Shown: positions 8,581-17,443 of the stretch, one piece after another | Position numbering within the stretch: the first letter of the stretch is position 1 | How the letters are laid out: each line of letters opens with the position of its first letter | NCBI GenBank assembly: GCA_046290435.1 | Contig: JBKAGO010000047.1 | Location: 19,568-83,567, forward strand | Direction: 5' to 3' | Source of the DNA: CAVQUE01 sp046290435 | GTDB lineage: Bacteria; Actinomycetota; Acidimicrobiia; Acidimicrobiales; UBA8592 | Length of the DNA: 64,000 bases | Notes under the pieces: model-generated | Seen by the model: the letters and a program-made list of their open reading frames with translations, nothing else | The model's database searches: none | What the model was told of the DNA's origin: nothing | Made by a program: the position numbers and the translations under genes

Positions 8581-8702
8581 CGGCACGCGCCCGACAGCCG
8601 GCCCTCCATCCCCCGCTCCGGCTCGCTGCGCTCACGGGCCGCTCGGGCCACGGGCCGGCCGACCGCCCGGCACGCGGCCGACAGCCGGCCCTCCATCCCC
8701 CG
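8581..8702. repeat. 35-bp direct repeat pair
   Basis: Two 35-bp copies, 8581-8615 and 8668-8702, differ at one base. Each begins CGGCACGCG and ends CCTCCATCCCCCG. They occupy the gap between the lipoprotein gene and the phosphatase start. Confidence 0.8.
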
Positions 8703-8725
8703 GCCGGCGCTCTAAGGTTCCGGCC

Positions 8726-9520
8726 GTGTTCGACCAACGTGTGCTGATCCCGTCCATGAACCTCCGAGACCTCGGCGGGTACGAGACCGTCGACGGGCGA
8801 CGGGTTGCGTCGGGCGTGATGCTGCGGGGTGGGCACATGGCCGACCTGACCGCCGAGGAACTCGCGACCCTGTCGGGGCTGGGCCTGGCCACCATCGTCG
8901 ACCTGCGCCGTCCCGACGAGATCGAGATCCGTCCCACGCCCCTCCTCGACGGGGTCACCAACGTCAACTACTCGGTGTCGGACCCCGACAACTCCTTCGC
9001 CGTGGCCGTCAACAACATCACCGACCCGGCCGCAGCGGCCAACGTCGGCGATGCGGGCATCGCCTACTACCGCGACCTCGTCGCCACGAAACTCCCACTG
9101 TTCCGGCCCGTGTTCGACGCCATCGTCGGCGACGGACGCCGCCCGGTGCTGTTCCACTGCACCGCAGGCAAGGACCGCACCGGCTTCGTCGCAGCGACAC
9201 TGCTCGAGCTGCTCGGCGTCCCGAGCGACGTCATCATGGCCGACTACCTGCTGACCAACGAGGTGCGCGGCCAGGCGCTGGCCGGACGCCTCGAGATCGT
9301 GCGCGCCGAGCGGGCCATCGCCCGGGGCATCGGGCCCGAGGGCGTGCCCGACTACGAGATGGACGCCATCCGCCGGCTCATGTTCGTCGAGGAGGCGTTC
9401 CTCGCCGCCACCTACGACGAGGTGGAGCGTCGCTACGGCACCTGGGCAGCCATGGCCGAACAGGCCCTGGGGCTCGACCAGGCCACCGTCGAGCGCTTTC
9501 GCGACCAGGTCCTGGAGTAG
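8726..9520 (+). CDS. tyrosine-protein phosphatase (Y_phosphatase3 type)
   Basis: A 264-residue phosphatase. The N-terminal RDLGGYETVDGRRV and LRGGHMADLTAEEL segments and DLRRPDE are typical of this group, and the P-loop HCTAGKDRTG is at residues 144-153 with Cys145 as nucleophile. The family hydrolyses phosphotyrosine or phosphoinositides. The GTG at 8726 is taken as the start because conserved sequence begins soon after; an ATG at 8756 is the alternative. The phosphotransferase gene follows after two bases, so the pair is probably co-transcribed. Confidence 0.85.
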   Translation: MFDQRVLIPSMNLRDLGGYETVDGRRVASGVMLRGGHMADLTAEELATLSGLGLATIVDLRRPDEIEIRPTPLLDGVTNVNYSVSDPDNSFAVAVNNITDPAAAANVGDAGIAYYRDLVATKLPLFRPVFDAIVGDGRRPVLFHCTAGKDRTGFVAATLLELLGVPSDVIMADYLLTNEVRGQALAGRLEIVRAERAIARGIGPEGVPDYEMDAIRRLMFVEEAFLAATYDEVERRYGTWAAMAEQALGLDQATVERFRDQVLE

Positions 9521-9522
9521 CC

Positions 9523-10560
9523 GTGGATCCGCTGCCGGGCATCGACGTCGCAACACTCGAGCCGTGGCTCTCCGCGCACATCGACGGCGCGGTGCCGCCG
9601 TTCTCGTTCGAGCTCTTCGCCGCCGGCGGCTCGAACCTGACGTATCGGGTCACCGACGCCGCCGGCATGGCCCGGGTGCTGCGGCGCCCGCCGGTGGGCC
9701 GAGCCCTCGAGACGGCCCACGACATGGAGCGCGAGGTCCGCATCATCGAGGCCTTGCACACCCATGGCGTCGTGCCCGTGCCTGCCTGCCTGGGGTACTG
9801 CGACGACCCGGCCGTCACCGGGGCGCCGTTCTCGGTGCTGGCGTTCGTCGACGGCATCGTCCTGCGCACCACCGCCGACACCGCCGGGTTCACCTCCGCG
9901 CAGGCCGGCACGGCCACCGATGCACTGGTCGCCACGCAGGTGGCGATGCACACCCTCGACCTCGACGCCGTCGGCCTGGGCGACCTCGGGCGCCACGACG
10001 GCTACGTCGCCCGCCAGCTCCGGCGGTGGCGCCGCCAGATCGATCACGTCGCTCTCCGCCCGCTGCCGCTGCTCGACGAGCTGCACGACCGTCTCGTCGC
10101 CACCATCCCGCCCGAGCGAGCCCGGCCGGCGCTCGCCCACGGCGACTACCGCTTCGACAACGTCATCCTCACCGCCGACCTCGGCGTGGCCGCGGTGCTC
10201 GACTGGGAGCTGTGCACCACCGGCGACCCGATCGCCGACTTCGCCTGGTCGATCCGCTATTGGGCCGACCCCGGCGATCCGCTGGGCTGGCTGCCCGACG
10301 CCCCGACGCTGGCGCCGGTGTTCCCGCGCCGCAGCGAGGTCGTCGACCGCTACGCCGCGGCCACGGGCTTCGACCTGTCGGATCTCGGCTGGTACGAGGT
10401 GTTCAGCTGGTGGAAGCAGGCCTGCATCGTCGAGGGCGTGCATGCCCGGCGGCGACGGGGAGCGACGGGCGGCATGCGCGGCGGCGACGTGGCGTCGATC
10501 GCCGCCCGGGTCGACACGATGCTGGCCATCGCCCACGACCTGGCCGCCCACCGCCTCTGA
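9523..10560 (+). CDS. aminoglycoside-phosphotransferase-like kinase, acyl-CoA-dehydrogenase-associated type
   Basis: A 345-residue APH-fold kinase. It has the nucleotide-loop region AAGGSNLTYRVTDA, REVRIIEAL, the catalytic loop HGDYRFDN at about residue 206 and the metal-binding LDWE at about 226. This type resembles the N-terminal domain of ACAD10/11, which phosphorylates hydroxyacyl groups, and sits here beside enoyl-CoA hydratase and a DECR-like reductase, which supports an acyl-CoA role. The start is a GTG two bases after the phosphatase stop. Confidence 0.85.
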   Translation: MDPLPGIDVATLEPWLSAHIDGAVPPFSFELFAAGGSNLTYRVTDAAGMARVLRRPPVGRALETAHDMEREVRIIEALHTHGVVPVPACLGYCDDPAVTGAPFSVLAFVDGIVLRTTADTAGFTSAQAGTATDALVATQVAMHTLDLDAVGLGDLGRHDGYVARQLRRWRRQIDHVALRPLPLLDELHDRLVATIPPERARPALAHGDYRFDNVILTADLGVAAVLDWELCTTGDPIADFAWSIRYWADPGDPLGWLPDAPTLAPVFPRRSEVVDRYAAATGFDLSDLGWYEVFSWWKQACIVEGVHARRRRGATGGMRGGDVASIAARVDTMLAIAHDLAAHRL

Positions 10561-10619
10561 GCGTCACGCCCCCGGTCGGGCCGCCTCGACAGTCCGCCCC
10601 CCTCCGCCCTCCGCCCTCC

Positions 10620-10674
10620 GCCGAAATCTGGGACTTTGCGCGCAGCAGGTGCGCGCAAAGTCCCAGATTTCGGC
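10620..10674. repeat. family C palindrome, copy C2
   Basis: Perfect copy of the C1 palindrome: GCCGAAATCTGGGACTTTGC, centre CAGG, then the exact reverse complement of the left arm. It lies in the 153-bp gap between the kinase and the enoyl-CoA hydratase. Confidence 0.9.
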
Positions 10675-10713
10675 AGGACACCCGGGTCCGGGGGACGTGC
10701 CAGACTGCCGGGC

Positions 10714-11493
10714 ATGGCCGGAACGGTGCATCTCGAGATCGACGGGCCCATCGCCACGCTCGTCAACGACAACCCCGACAAGCACAATGCGTTCGACGAC
10801 GACATGGACGACCAGCTCTTCGCCGCGCTCGGCGAACTCGCCGGCCGATCCGACATCCGGGCCGTCATCTGGCGCGGCGTCGGCGCGTCGTGGTCGTCGG
10901 GGCGCGACGTGTCGTCCATCGGGAACCACACCCTCGACATGAGCCACCACGAGCTCATGAGCCGCGGCCACCGTGGCATCCAGCAGATCTGGGCCATCGA
11001 GGCGCCCATCATCGTGGCCATCGACGGCTGGGCCATCGGCGGGTCGTTCCAGCGGGCGCTCTTGTGCGACATCCGTATCTGCACCCCGGCGGCGAAGTTC
11101 ATGCTCCCCGAGGTCGGCCACGGGGTCATCCCCGACACCGGCGGCATGGCCGTTCTGTACGAGATGTGCGGCCATGGCCTGGTCAGCGACATGGTGCTCA
11201 CCGGCCGCCGCCTCGGCGCCGACGAGGCCCTCGCCCACGGCATCGTCAGCCGCATCGTCGAGGCCGACGCGCTCGACGCCACCGCCCGCGAGATGGCAGA
11301 CAGGATCGCCGCCGCCCCACCGCTCGCCGTCAAGATGGCCCGGCGGGTCATCTCGCATCTCGCTCGTCCACCCATCCGCTCGTCGATGGACGACGAGCTG
11401 ATCTACCAGACGTTCCTCAACCGCTCCGACGACGCCGCCGAACTCCGCACCGCCCGCGCCGAGGGGCGCCCGCCCCGGTTCACCGGGAGCTGA
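10714..11493 (+). CDS. enoyl-CoA hydratase/isomerase family protein
   Basis: A 259-residue crotonase-fold protein. Visible landmarks are VNDNPDKHNAFDDDM, the oxyanion-hole segment ASWSSGRDVSSIG, PIIVAIDGWAIGGSFQRALLCDIRI and LPEVGHGVIPDTGG, where the conserved Glu and Asp fall in the expected places for hydratase or isomerase chemistry. The C-terminal PLAVKMARRVI helix is also typical. The start ATG at 10714 begins the conserved domain; the open frame upstream runs into palindrome C2. It is followed by the DECR-like gene at 11590. Confidence 0.85.
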   Translation: MAGTVHLEIDGPIATLVNDNPDKHNAFDDDMDDQLFAALGELAGRSDIRAVIWRGVGASWSSGRDVSSIGNHTLDMSHHELMSRGHRGIQQIWAIEAPIIVAIDGWAIGGSFQRALLCDIRICTPAAKFMLPEVGHGVIPDTGGMAVLYEMCGHGLVSDMVLTGRRLGADEALAHGIVSRIVEADALDATAREMADRIAAAPPLAVKMARRVISHLARPPIRSSMDDELIYQTFLNRSDDAAELRTARAEGRPPRFTGS

Positions 11494-11589
11494 CGTGCGA
11501 GCCCACAGCGCCCGCTTGTGCCCCAGCAACCGCACCGGCAAGCCCGCCACCGAAGGTTGTGGGGCGCAGCCCCACCAGGAAGGCCGACC

Positions 11590-12465
11590 ATGACCACCGG
11601 ACTCCCCCACCCGCCTCCGCCCGGCGAGACCGCGTTGCGGCCCGGCACCTTCGATGGCCAGACGGTGTTCGTCACCGGTGGCGGCACCGGCCTCGGCAAG
11701 GCCATCGCCCTCGAGTTCGCACGCCTCGGCGCGTCGATCGTCATCGCATCACGCAAGCCCGAGCACCTGAGCGCCGGCGCCGAGGCCGTCAACGCGCTGG
11801 GCGGCGCCGTCCTCACCGTCGAGTGCGACATCCGCGAACCCACCTCGATCGCCACCGCGTTCGACGCCGCCACCGAGTACCTCGGCATGCCGTCGGTGTT
11901 GATCAACAACGCAGCGGCCAACTTCCCCGTACCCGCCGAGGACATGTCACCCAACGCCTGGCGCACCGTCGTCGACATCACGTTGAACGGCACGTTCTTC
12001 TGCGCCCGCGAGTTCGGGCGCCGCCACCTGGCCGCCGGCACGCCCGCATCGATCATCAACATCGGCGCCACCTACGCATGGACGGGCGGCCCGGGCTTCG
12101 CGCACTCGGCGGCTGCGAAGGCGGGCGTCAAGAACCTCACCGAGAGCCTCGCCGTCGAGTGGGGCCCGTCGGGCATCCAGGTGAACTGCCTGGTGCCGGG
12201 GCTGATGCCCCACGAGGACATGACCGACGACATCGTCGGCAACCTCGAACGCACCCACGACAAAGACGTCTGCCAGCCGGCGATGCGGGTCGGCGAACGA
12301 CAGGAGCTCGGCTGGGCCGCGACGTTCCTGGCGTCGCCGTATGGCCGCTTCATCAGCGGCCACACCCTGGTGGTCGACGGTGCCAACTGGCAGCGGCGGT
12401 CGCTGACCAACCCGCCGGTCGTGCCGGTTCGCGAGCAGATGGGACGCGGCCCCTTCGAGCCGTGA
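11590..12465 (+). CDS. SDR-family 2,4-dienoyl-CoA reductase-like protein
   Basis: A 291-residue short-chain dehydrogenase with TGGGTGLGKAIA at about residue 28 and the NNAA motif. The usual YxxxK is replaced by SAAAK, but a Tyr lies 15 residues before the Lys (in ATYAWTGG). That Tyr-Ser-Lys spacing (15 and 4) is the arrangement known for 2,4-dienoyl-CoA reductases, and HSAAAKAGV also resembles them. The role would be NADPH-dependent reduction of dienoyl-CoA from unsaturated acyl chains, fitting the enoyl-CoA hydratase just upstream. The ATG follows AGGAAGG. Confidence 0.8.
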   Translation: MTTGLPHPPPPGETALRPGTFDGQTVFVTGGGTGLGKAIALEFARLGASIVIASRKPEHLSAGAEAVNALGGAVLTVECDIREPTSIATAFDAATEYLGMPSVLINNAAANFPVPAEDMSPNAWRTVVDITLNGTFFCAREFGRRHLAAGTPASIINIGATYAWTGGPGFAHSAAAKAGVKNLTESLAVEWGPSGIQVNCLVPGLMPHEDMTDDIVGNLERTHDKDVCQPAMRVGERQELGWAATFLASPYGRFISGHTLVVDGANWQRRSLTNPPVVPVREQMGRGPFEP

Positions 12466-12660
12466 CGGGGGCCGACGGGCCCCGACCTCGCTGCACGGCC
12501 CGGCGCCCGTCCCCCGGTTGCGAGCCGGCGCGACACCGCGGGCGGGCCAGTGCCACGCCGGCGGCGCCTTTCCGCGAACCGGACGCGACGTCCGACGGCG
12601 CGGTGTGCCAACCTGTGGCCTGACGCACCGTCAGATCCGCGCACGAACCCAGGGGGACCC

Positions 12661-13617
12661 ATGGCTGCGATCGTCGAACCAGGTGGCTGGATGTACGGGA
12701 TGCAGCTGCCGGTGCAGACCCTCACCCGGACGCTCGCCGACCCGTGGGAGGACGCCGCCGGCGTCGACGATCTGATCCGCATCGCGCAGAAGGCCGAGGC
12801 CACCGGCCACGGTTTCGTCGGGGTGTGCGACCACGTCGCCATCCCCGACAACGAGTACGCGTCGAAGATGACCACCACCTGGTACGACACCGTGGCGACG
12901 CTGGCGTTCCTGGCTGCGCACACCGAGCGGGTGCGCTTGCTGTCGGTGGTCTGGATCGCTGCCTACCGCCATCCGCTCCAGACGGCCAAGAGCTTCGGCA
13001 CCATCGACCACCTCTCGGGCGGCCGTGCCGTGCTCGGCGTCGGCGCCGGACACGTCGAAGCCGAGTTCGAGGCCCTCGGAGTCGACTTCGCCACCCGTGG
13101 CAAGCGCCTCGACGAGACCCTCGACGCCCTCGCCGGCGCATTCGCCGAGCCCTACGTCTCCTTCGACGGCGACCTCTACCGCTACACCGACGTCGGCGTG
13201 GCCCCCGCCCCGGCCGGCGGCGGACGGCTCCCGGTCTGGGTGGGCGGCTCGGGCAAGGCCGCCTGGAAGCGCGCCGGGCGCCGCGGCGACGGCTACATCC
13301 CCATGGGCAACCAGGTGGCGCAGTACCCCGAGATCGTCGACACCATCCACGCCGCCGCCGCCGAGGCCGGCCGCACCGACGCACGCTTCGACATCGGCTA
13401 CATGCCCGGCTGGTCGTATCTCACCGGCCCCGTCCCCGAGGACCTGCCGATGACCTGGGTCCACGGCCCCGAAGCCCTCGCCGGCGACATCCGCGCCGCA
13501 CGCGAAGCAGGCGCCAACACCTTCCACATGAAGTTCCGCGGCCGCACCATCGAGGAGTACCTCGACCAGCTCGATGCCTTCGCCGAGTTGGTCGTCCCGA
13601 TGGTGAACGAAGGCTGA
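12661..13617 (+). CDS. LLM class F420-dependent oxidoreductase
   Basis: A 318-residue luciferase-like oxidoreductase. It shows EATGHGFVGVCDHV, ERVRLLSVVWIAAYRHPLQTAKSFGTIDHLSGGRAVLGVGAGH, and LPVWVGGSGKAAWKRAGRRGDGYIP, the standard order of this family. The ATG at 12661 is preceded by AGGGGGACCC. The SnoaL-like gene starts 15 bases downstream, so the two are very likely one transcript. Substrate unknown. Confidence 0.85.
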   Translation: MAAIVEPGGWMYGMQLPVQTLTRTLADPWEDAAGVDDLIRIAQKAEATGHGFVGVCDHVAIPDNEYASKMTTTWYDTVATLAFLAAHTERVRLLSVVWIAAYRHPLQTAKSFGTIDHLSGGRAVLGVGAGHVEAEFEALGVDFATRGKRLDETLDALAGAFAEPYVSFDGDLYRYTDVGVAPAPAGGGRLPVWVGGSGKAAWKRAGRRGDGYIPMGNQVAQYPEIVDTIHAAAAEAGRTDARFDIGYMPGWSYLTGPVPEDLPMTWVHGPEALAGDIRAAREAGANTFHMKFRGRTIEEYLDQLDAFAELVVPMVNEG

Positions 13618-13632
13618 CGGCGCGTCACCGCC

Positions 13633-14133
13633 ATGCCGGCCCCCGACCCTCTCCTCGACGACCTCGCCATCGAGCGCCTGCTGCGCCGCTACGCCGACGT
13701 CTGCACCCGGCGCGCCTGGCCCGAACTCCACGATCTGTTCGTGGCCGACGCCACCGTCACCCTCGACCTGCGCGACCGCGAGCTGATCATCGACGGGCCC
13801 GCGGCTCTCGGCGAGTTCATCGGCAGGTCGCTCGAGCAGTTCGACTTCTTCCAGTTCGCCATCCGCAACACCGTCGTCGAGGTCGGCGTCGGCGGCGACC
13901 CCGACGCCGCGGCCGGCCGCATGTGGATGTCGGAGTTCCGCCACGCCGTCGCCGCCACGACCGACGGTCACGCCGGCACCGAGGGCTGGTCGACCATCTT
14001 CGGCCTCTACCAGGACCGGTACCGGCGGACGCCCGAGGGATGGCGGTTCGAACGACGCCGCTACCAGTCGATCGCCCGCCCCGCCGAGGGTGCACTGTTC
14101 GGCGTCGACGTGATGCCCTTCGACGCGCTCTGA
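13633..14133 (+). CDS. SnoaL/NTF2-like domain protein
   Basis: A 166-residue single-domain protein with an NTF2-like cone fold pattern: IERLLRRYADVCTRRAWPELHDLFVADATVTLDL at the N-terminus and the final strands GLYQDRYRRTPEGWRFERRRY. Such proteins are small lyases, isomerases or binding partners in ring degradation. The tight spacing after the LLM gene suggests a joint function. Confidence 0.75.
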   Translation: MPAPDPLLDDLAIERLLRRYADVCTRRAWPELHDLFVADATVTLDLRDRELIIDGPAALGEFIGRSLEQFDFFQFAIRNTVVEVGVGGDPDAAAGRMWMSEFRHAVAATTDGHAGTEGWSTIFGLYQDRYRRTPEGWRFERRRYQSIARPAEGALFGVDVMPFDAL

Positions 14134-14302
14134 CCCCTCGCCGGGGCTCGCGCCGACCCGGCAGCCGCTCAGGCCGGGAGCCGGGCGGCCGATGAGAAGT
14201 CCCGACGAGAAATCGAGGATCGGCGAGCGACCGATTACCCTGCGGGGCGTGGTCGGCGGGACCGCGCAGCGACCAATCGGGACGGCGCAGAGGTGGTGAC
14301 CA

Positions 14303-17300
14303 ATGACGATGCAGTCGAACATCGGTTGGTTCCGTTCGCGTCCGCCCGCGCCCCCGAGCCATGCGATCCGTCGACTCCGCCTGCTCGAGGTCATGAGCAC
14401 CCGGTTCGACCGTCCGCTCACGGTCATCGTCGGCGGTGGCGGCCACGGCAAGACCACGCTGTTGGCGCAGTCGATGATCGAGAACGCCTTCGAACCTCGC
14501 GGCAGCGACGTCTGGCTGTGTTGCAACGACCGCGACCGCAACCCCGAACACTTCCTGTCGGGCCTGTCGGCCACGATCACCGGCGACCCCATGGCCGAAT
14601 CCGAAGCCACGCTGCCGGGGGCGGCCGCCTCGATCGACGACATCGTCGATCTGCTCGTGCTCCGCTCGCCGGAGTCTGTGGGCGTCATCGTCGACGACGT
14701 CCACGTCCTCGACGACTCCCCGTCGATCGACGTCCTACGGGAACTGCTGGAGCGCCTACCCCGCAACGCCAACCTCGTGCTGGCCAGTCGCACGATGCCC
14801 GCCGTCGGCGTCCGCCTGCACCAGAGCCGGGGCAGCGCCGTGGTCATCCACCAGCAGGATCTCGAACTCACAACTGACGAACGCGCCGAGATCGCCCTGG
14901 TCACCGGGCACCGCGGCGATGCCGAAGACCTACCCGCATGGCCGGCGCTCGCCGTGCTGACGACGTCGCTCGGGCGCGACGCGGGCATCGACTACGTGTG
15001 GGACGCCCTGCTGGCCGATCTCGCTCCGGCTCGACGCGAAGCCCTGGCCCGCCTGGCGCTGTTCTCCAGCGTCGACCACGAGCTCGCCACAGCCGTCCTG
15101 GGGCCCGACCGACGCCTCGACGAGGTCCTCGACGGCGTACCACTGGTCGACCGTGTGGGCGACGAGTACCGGTTGCACGACCTGTGGTCCGAGGCCCTCG
15201 ACCGCGAGCTCGACGCTGCCACCCGTCGCCAGACCCACATCGCCGCGGCGCGCCACCTCGAACAACGCGGCAACCAGGTACGGGCGGCACGGCACTACCA
15301 CCGCGCCGGGGCGACTTCCGACGTCGAGCGCATCGCCCGCGAGGTCGCCTCGCTGCCGATCGCCGGCGGGCTCGACCGGTCGGCCACCGAGGAGATACGG
15401 ACGCTGCTGGCGCCCGAGGTCCGCGACGGGCCGTTGGGTCGCTGCCTGCTGGCCATCACCCACTGGGCAGATGCCGACCCGCAGACGAGTCTGCGGATGC
15501 ACGAAGCCGACGCGCTGAGCTGCAGCGACGCAGAGCTGCAGAGCCTGGCGTGGTGGCGGCTGCTCCAACGCCTCCACGACGCGGAGGCACGCGACGACGC
15601 ATGGCGGACGCTCGCCCGGCCCACCAGAGCCGACGAGCCCGCCAACGATGCGTCGGGCTGGATCATCGCCCCGGAACTCGTCGCTCTCGCCGAGGCCGGG
15701 TGGCCCTTCGCGAAGGCGTCGATCGCCCTCGTCCGATCGCATGTCGCCGAACTCGACCGCGACATCGACGCCGCGGTCGCAGCGCTCGATCAGCTCGACG
15801 CACCCGATGCCACCACCCTGCTCGGCATCCGGGCGGCGCGCCTCGTTGCTCTGGGCCGGCCCGAGGACGTGCCGGTGTCGCTCGTCGAGGTCCTCGAGTC
15901 CGGCGCCTCGCAGGCCGTGCTCGCCCAGGCGGTGTGGCTGCGCGGCGAGGTTCGTGCCGCGGATGCGTGGGCCATCGCAGCGCCGCTGCCGGCCCGGTAC
16001 GCCCGCCGCCGCTTTCCCAACGTCGAGATCCCCCTTCTGGCCACGGTGTCGGGAGTGGCCCTGGCCGCCGACGAGGTCACCGAGGCCCGCCGCCTGGCCG
16101 ACAGCTCGCTCTCGCTGGCCGCACGGACCCGCCGTGCAGAGTTGTTCGCCGCCGTGGCCGATGCGCAGTGCCTCCTGGTCGAATCCGGCGACGACGCGGC
16201 CCGCCTCCGGTTCCAGGAGCTGCTCGCACCGTGGCCTCTGGAGCCTTGGCCGCCGTGGCCGTACCTGTCGGCGCTGTGCTCGTTGCGCGCGCTCGTGCCC
16301 GAAGCGGTCGTTCTCGACGACATGAGCTTCGGGCCATCGCTGGCATTGGCGGTCGATGCAGGCCGGACGATCGCCGAGCTGCGCGGCGGCGCGCCGTTGG
16401 CCATTGCGGCGGCGTTGCCCTGGGGCGACCCGGCGCTGCTCGAAGTGCACGTGCTCCCCCCGCTTCGCTGCGAGCTCGCCCTGGCGGCGAGCACCGTCGA
16501 CGAAGCCGCCGCCGAGTACCTCGACGCCATGGCCGGCCGGGATCGCTATCTCCGCCGTCTGCTCGACCACCCCAACGCGGCGCTGGCCGCCCGGGCGGCC
16601 GACCTGGTGTCGGCCGAGCCGCAGCGCCCGGACCACGACCTCGTCGTCACCACACTCGGCGGGCTGCAGATCGAACGCAGCGACGGGAAGGCCATCGACA
16701 CGCCGTCGGGGCGCGTCGCGCAGCTCCTCGGTCTGTTGGTGCACGAACGGTCGCTGCCGCGCCAGGCCGTCATGGCGCGGCTGTGGCCCGACCTGGCCGC
16801 CGGCGCCGCCTCCAACAACCTCCGGGTCAACCTCCACAAGCTCCTCGACCTGATCGAACCCGAGCGGGGGTCCGCCGGTTCGTTCTGGATCCGGGTGCGC
16901 GACGACCGCCTCGAGCTGGCCCCCGAGGGATTCAACATCGACCGTGACCTCTTCGATCACCATCAGGCACAAGCCCGCGACGCCGAGAGCCAGGGAGCGC
17001 CGTCGGCGGCCGACGAGCACTATGCGGCCATGAGGGCCTTGTACCGGGGCCCGTACCTCGACGGGCTCGACGACGACGCCATCGAGCCCGAGCGGGTTCG
17101 CCTCGCGACACTCGCCTACGCGGCGTGTTGCCGCCGCGCCGAGCTTGCGCTCGGGCGCGGCGAACCCGAGGCGGCGCTCGATCTCGCCGTCGACGCGCAG
17201 ACACTCGATCCCCTCGGAGAGCGCGCCGTGCGATCGCAGATCCTGGCCCAGCTGGCCCTCGGAGCCCGCTCGGCAGCGGCGAAGACCGCCGGCCGACTCG

Positions 17301-17389
17301 TCGATCACCTGACTGCCGACGGCCTGGCCCCCGAGCCCGAGACCCGCTCGATCCTCGCTCGTCTCGAACGAGCGGGGGCAGGCGGCTGA
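14303..17389 (+). CDS. STAND ATPase regulator with C-terminal winged helix and BTAD (SARP-like) domain
   Basis: A 1028-residue regulator. The P-loop GGGGHGKTTLL is near residue 48 and a Walker-B-like VGVIVDDVHVLDD near 130, followed by a MalT-like helical region and a long Ala/Leu-rich helical (TPR-like) middle. From about residue 776 a winged helix appears (VVTTLGGLQIER..RVAQLLGLLVHERSLPRQAVMARLWPD..ASNNLRVNLHKL), then a BTAD region (RALYRGPYLDGL..RRAELALGRGEPEAALDLA). DNA binding is thus C-terminal, the reverse of classic SARPs. It is monocistronic, with about 170 bp upstream that hold no obvious promoter. Target unknown. Confidence 0.8.
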   Translation: MTMQSNIGWFRSRPPAPPSHAIRRLRLLEVMSTRFDRPLTVIVGGGGHGKTTLLAQSMIENAFEPRGSDVWLCCNDRDRNPEHFLSGLSATITGDPMAESEATLPGAAASIDDIVDLLVLRSPESVGVIVDDVHVLDDSPSIDVLRELLERLPRNANLVLASRTMPAVGVRLHQSRGSAVVIHQQDLELTTDERAEIALVTGHRGDAEDLPAWPALAVLTTSLGRDAGIDYVWDALLADLAPARREALARLALFSSVDHELATAVLGPDRRLDEVLDGVPLVDRVGDEYRLHDLWSEALDRELDAATRRQTHIAAARHLEQRGNQVRAARHYHRAGATSDVERIAREVASLPIAGGLDRSATEEIRTLLAPEVRDGPLGRCLLAITHWADADPQTSLRMHEADALSCSDAELQSLAWWRLLQRLHDAEARDDAWRTLARPTRADEPANDASGWIIAPELVALAEAGWPFAKASIALVRSHVAELDRDIDAAVAALDQLDAPDATTLLGIRAARLVALGRPEDVPVSLVEVLESGASQAVLAQAVWLRGEVRAADAWAIAAPLPARYARRRFPNVEIPLLATVSGVALAADEVTEARRLADSSLSLAARTRRAELFAAVADAQCLLVESGDDAARLRFQELLAPWPLEPWPPWPYLSALCSLRALVPEAVVLDDMSFGPSLALAVDAGRTIAELRGGAPLAIAAALPWGDPALLEVHVLPPLRCELALAASTVDEAAAEYLDAMAGRDRYLRRLLDHPNAALAARAADLVSAEPQRPDHDLVVTTLGGLQIERSDGKAIDTPSGRVAQLLGLLVHERSLPRQAVMARLWPDLAAGAASNNLRVNLHKLLDLIEPERGSAGSFWIRVRDDRLELAPEGFNIDRDLFDHHQAQARDAESQGAPSAADEHYAAMRALYRGPYLDGLDDDAIEPERVRLATLAYAACCRRAELALGRGEPEAALDLAVDAQTLDPLGERAVRSQILAQLALGARSAAAKTAGRLVDHLTADGLAPEPETRSILARLERAGAGG

Positions 17390-17443
17390 GCCTGCCGCCC
17401 GGCGGGCTGGCGCCACGGCGAGCGACAGGGCAGGCTGAGCGCC

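Noticed and set aside
9564..12623. Very long open frame on the plus strand overlapping kinase, hydratase and SDR genes
   Set aside because: Arg/Pro/His-rich translation without family motifs; it is an out-of-frame shadow of three well-supported genes.
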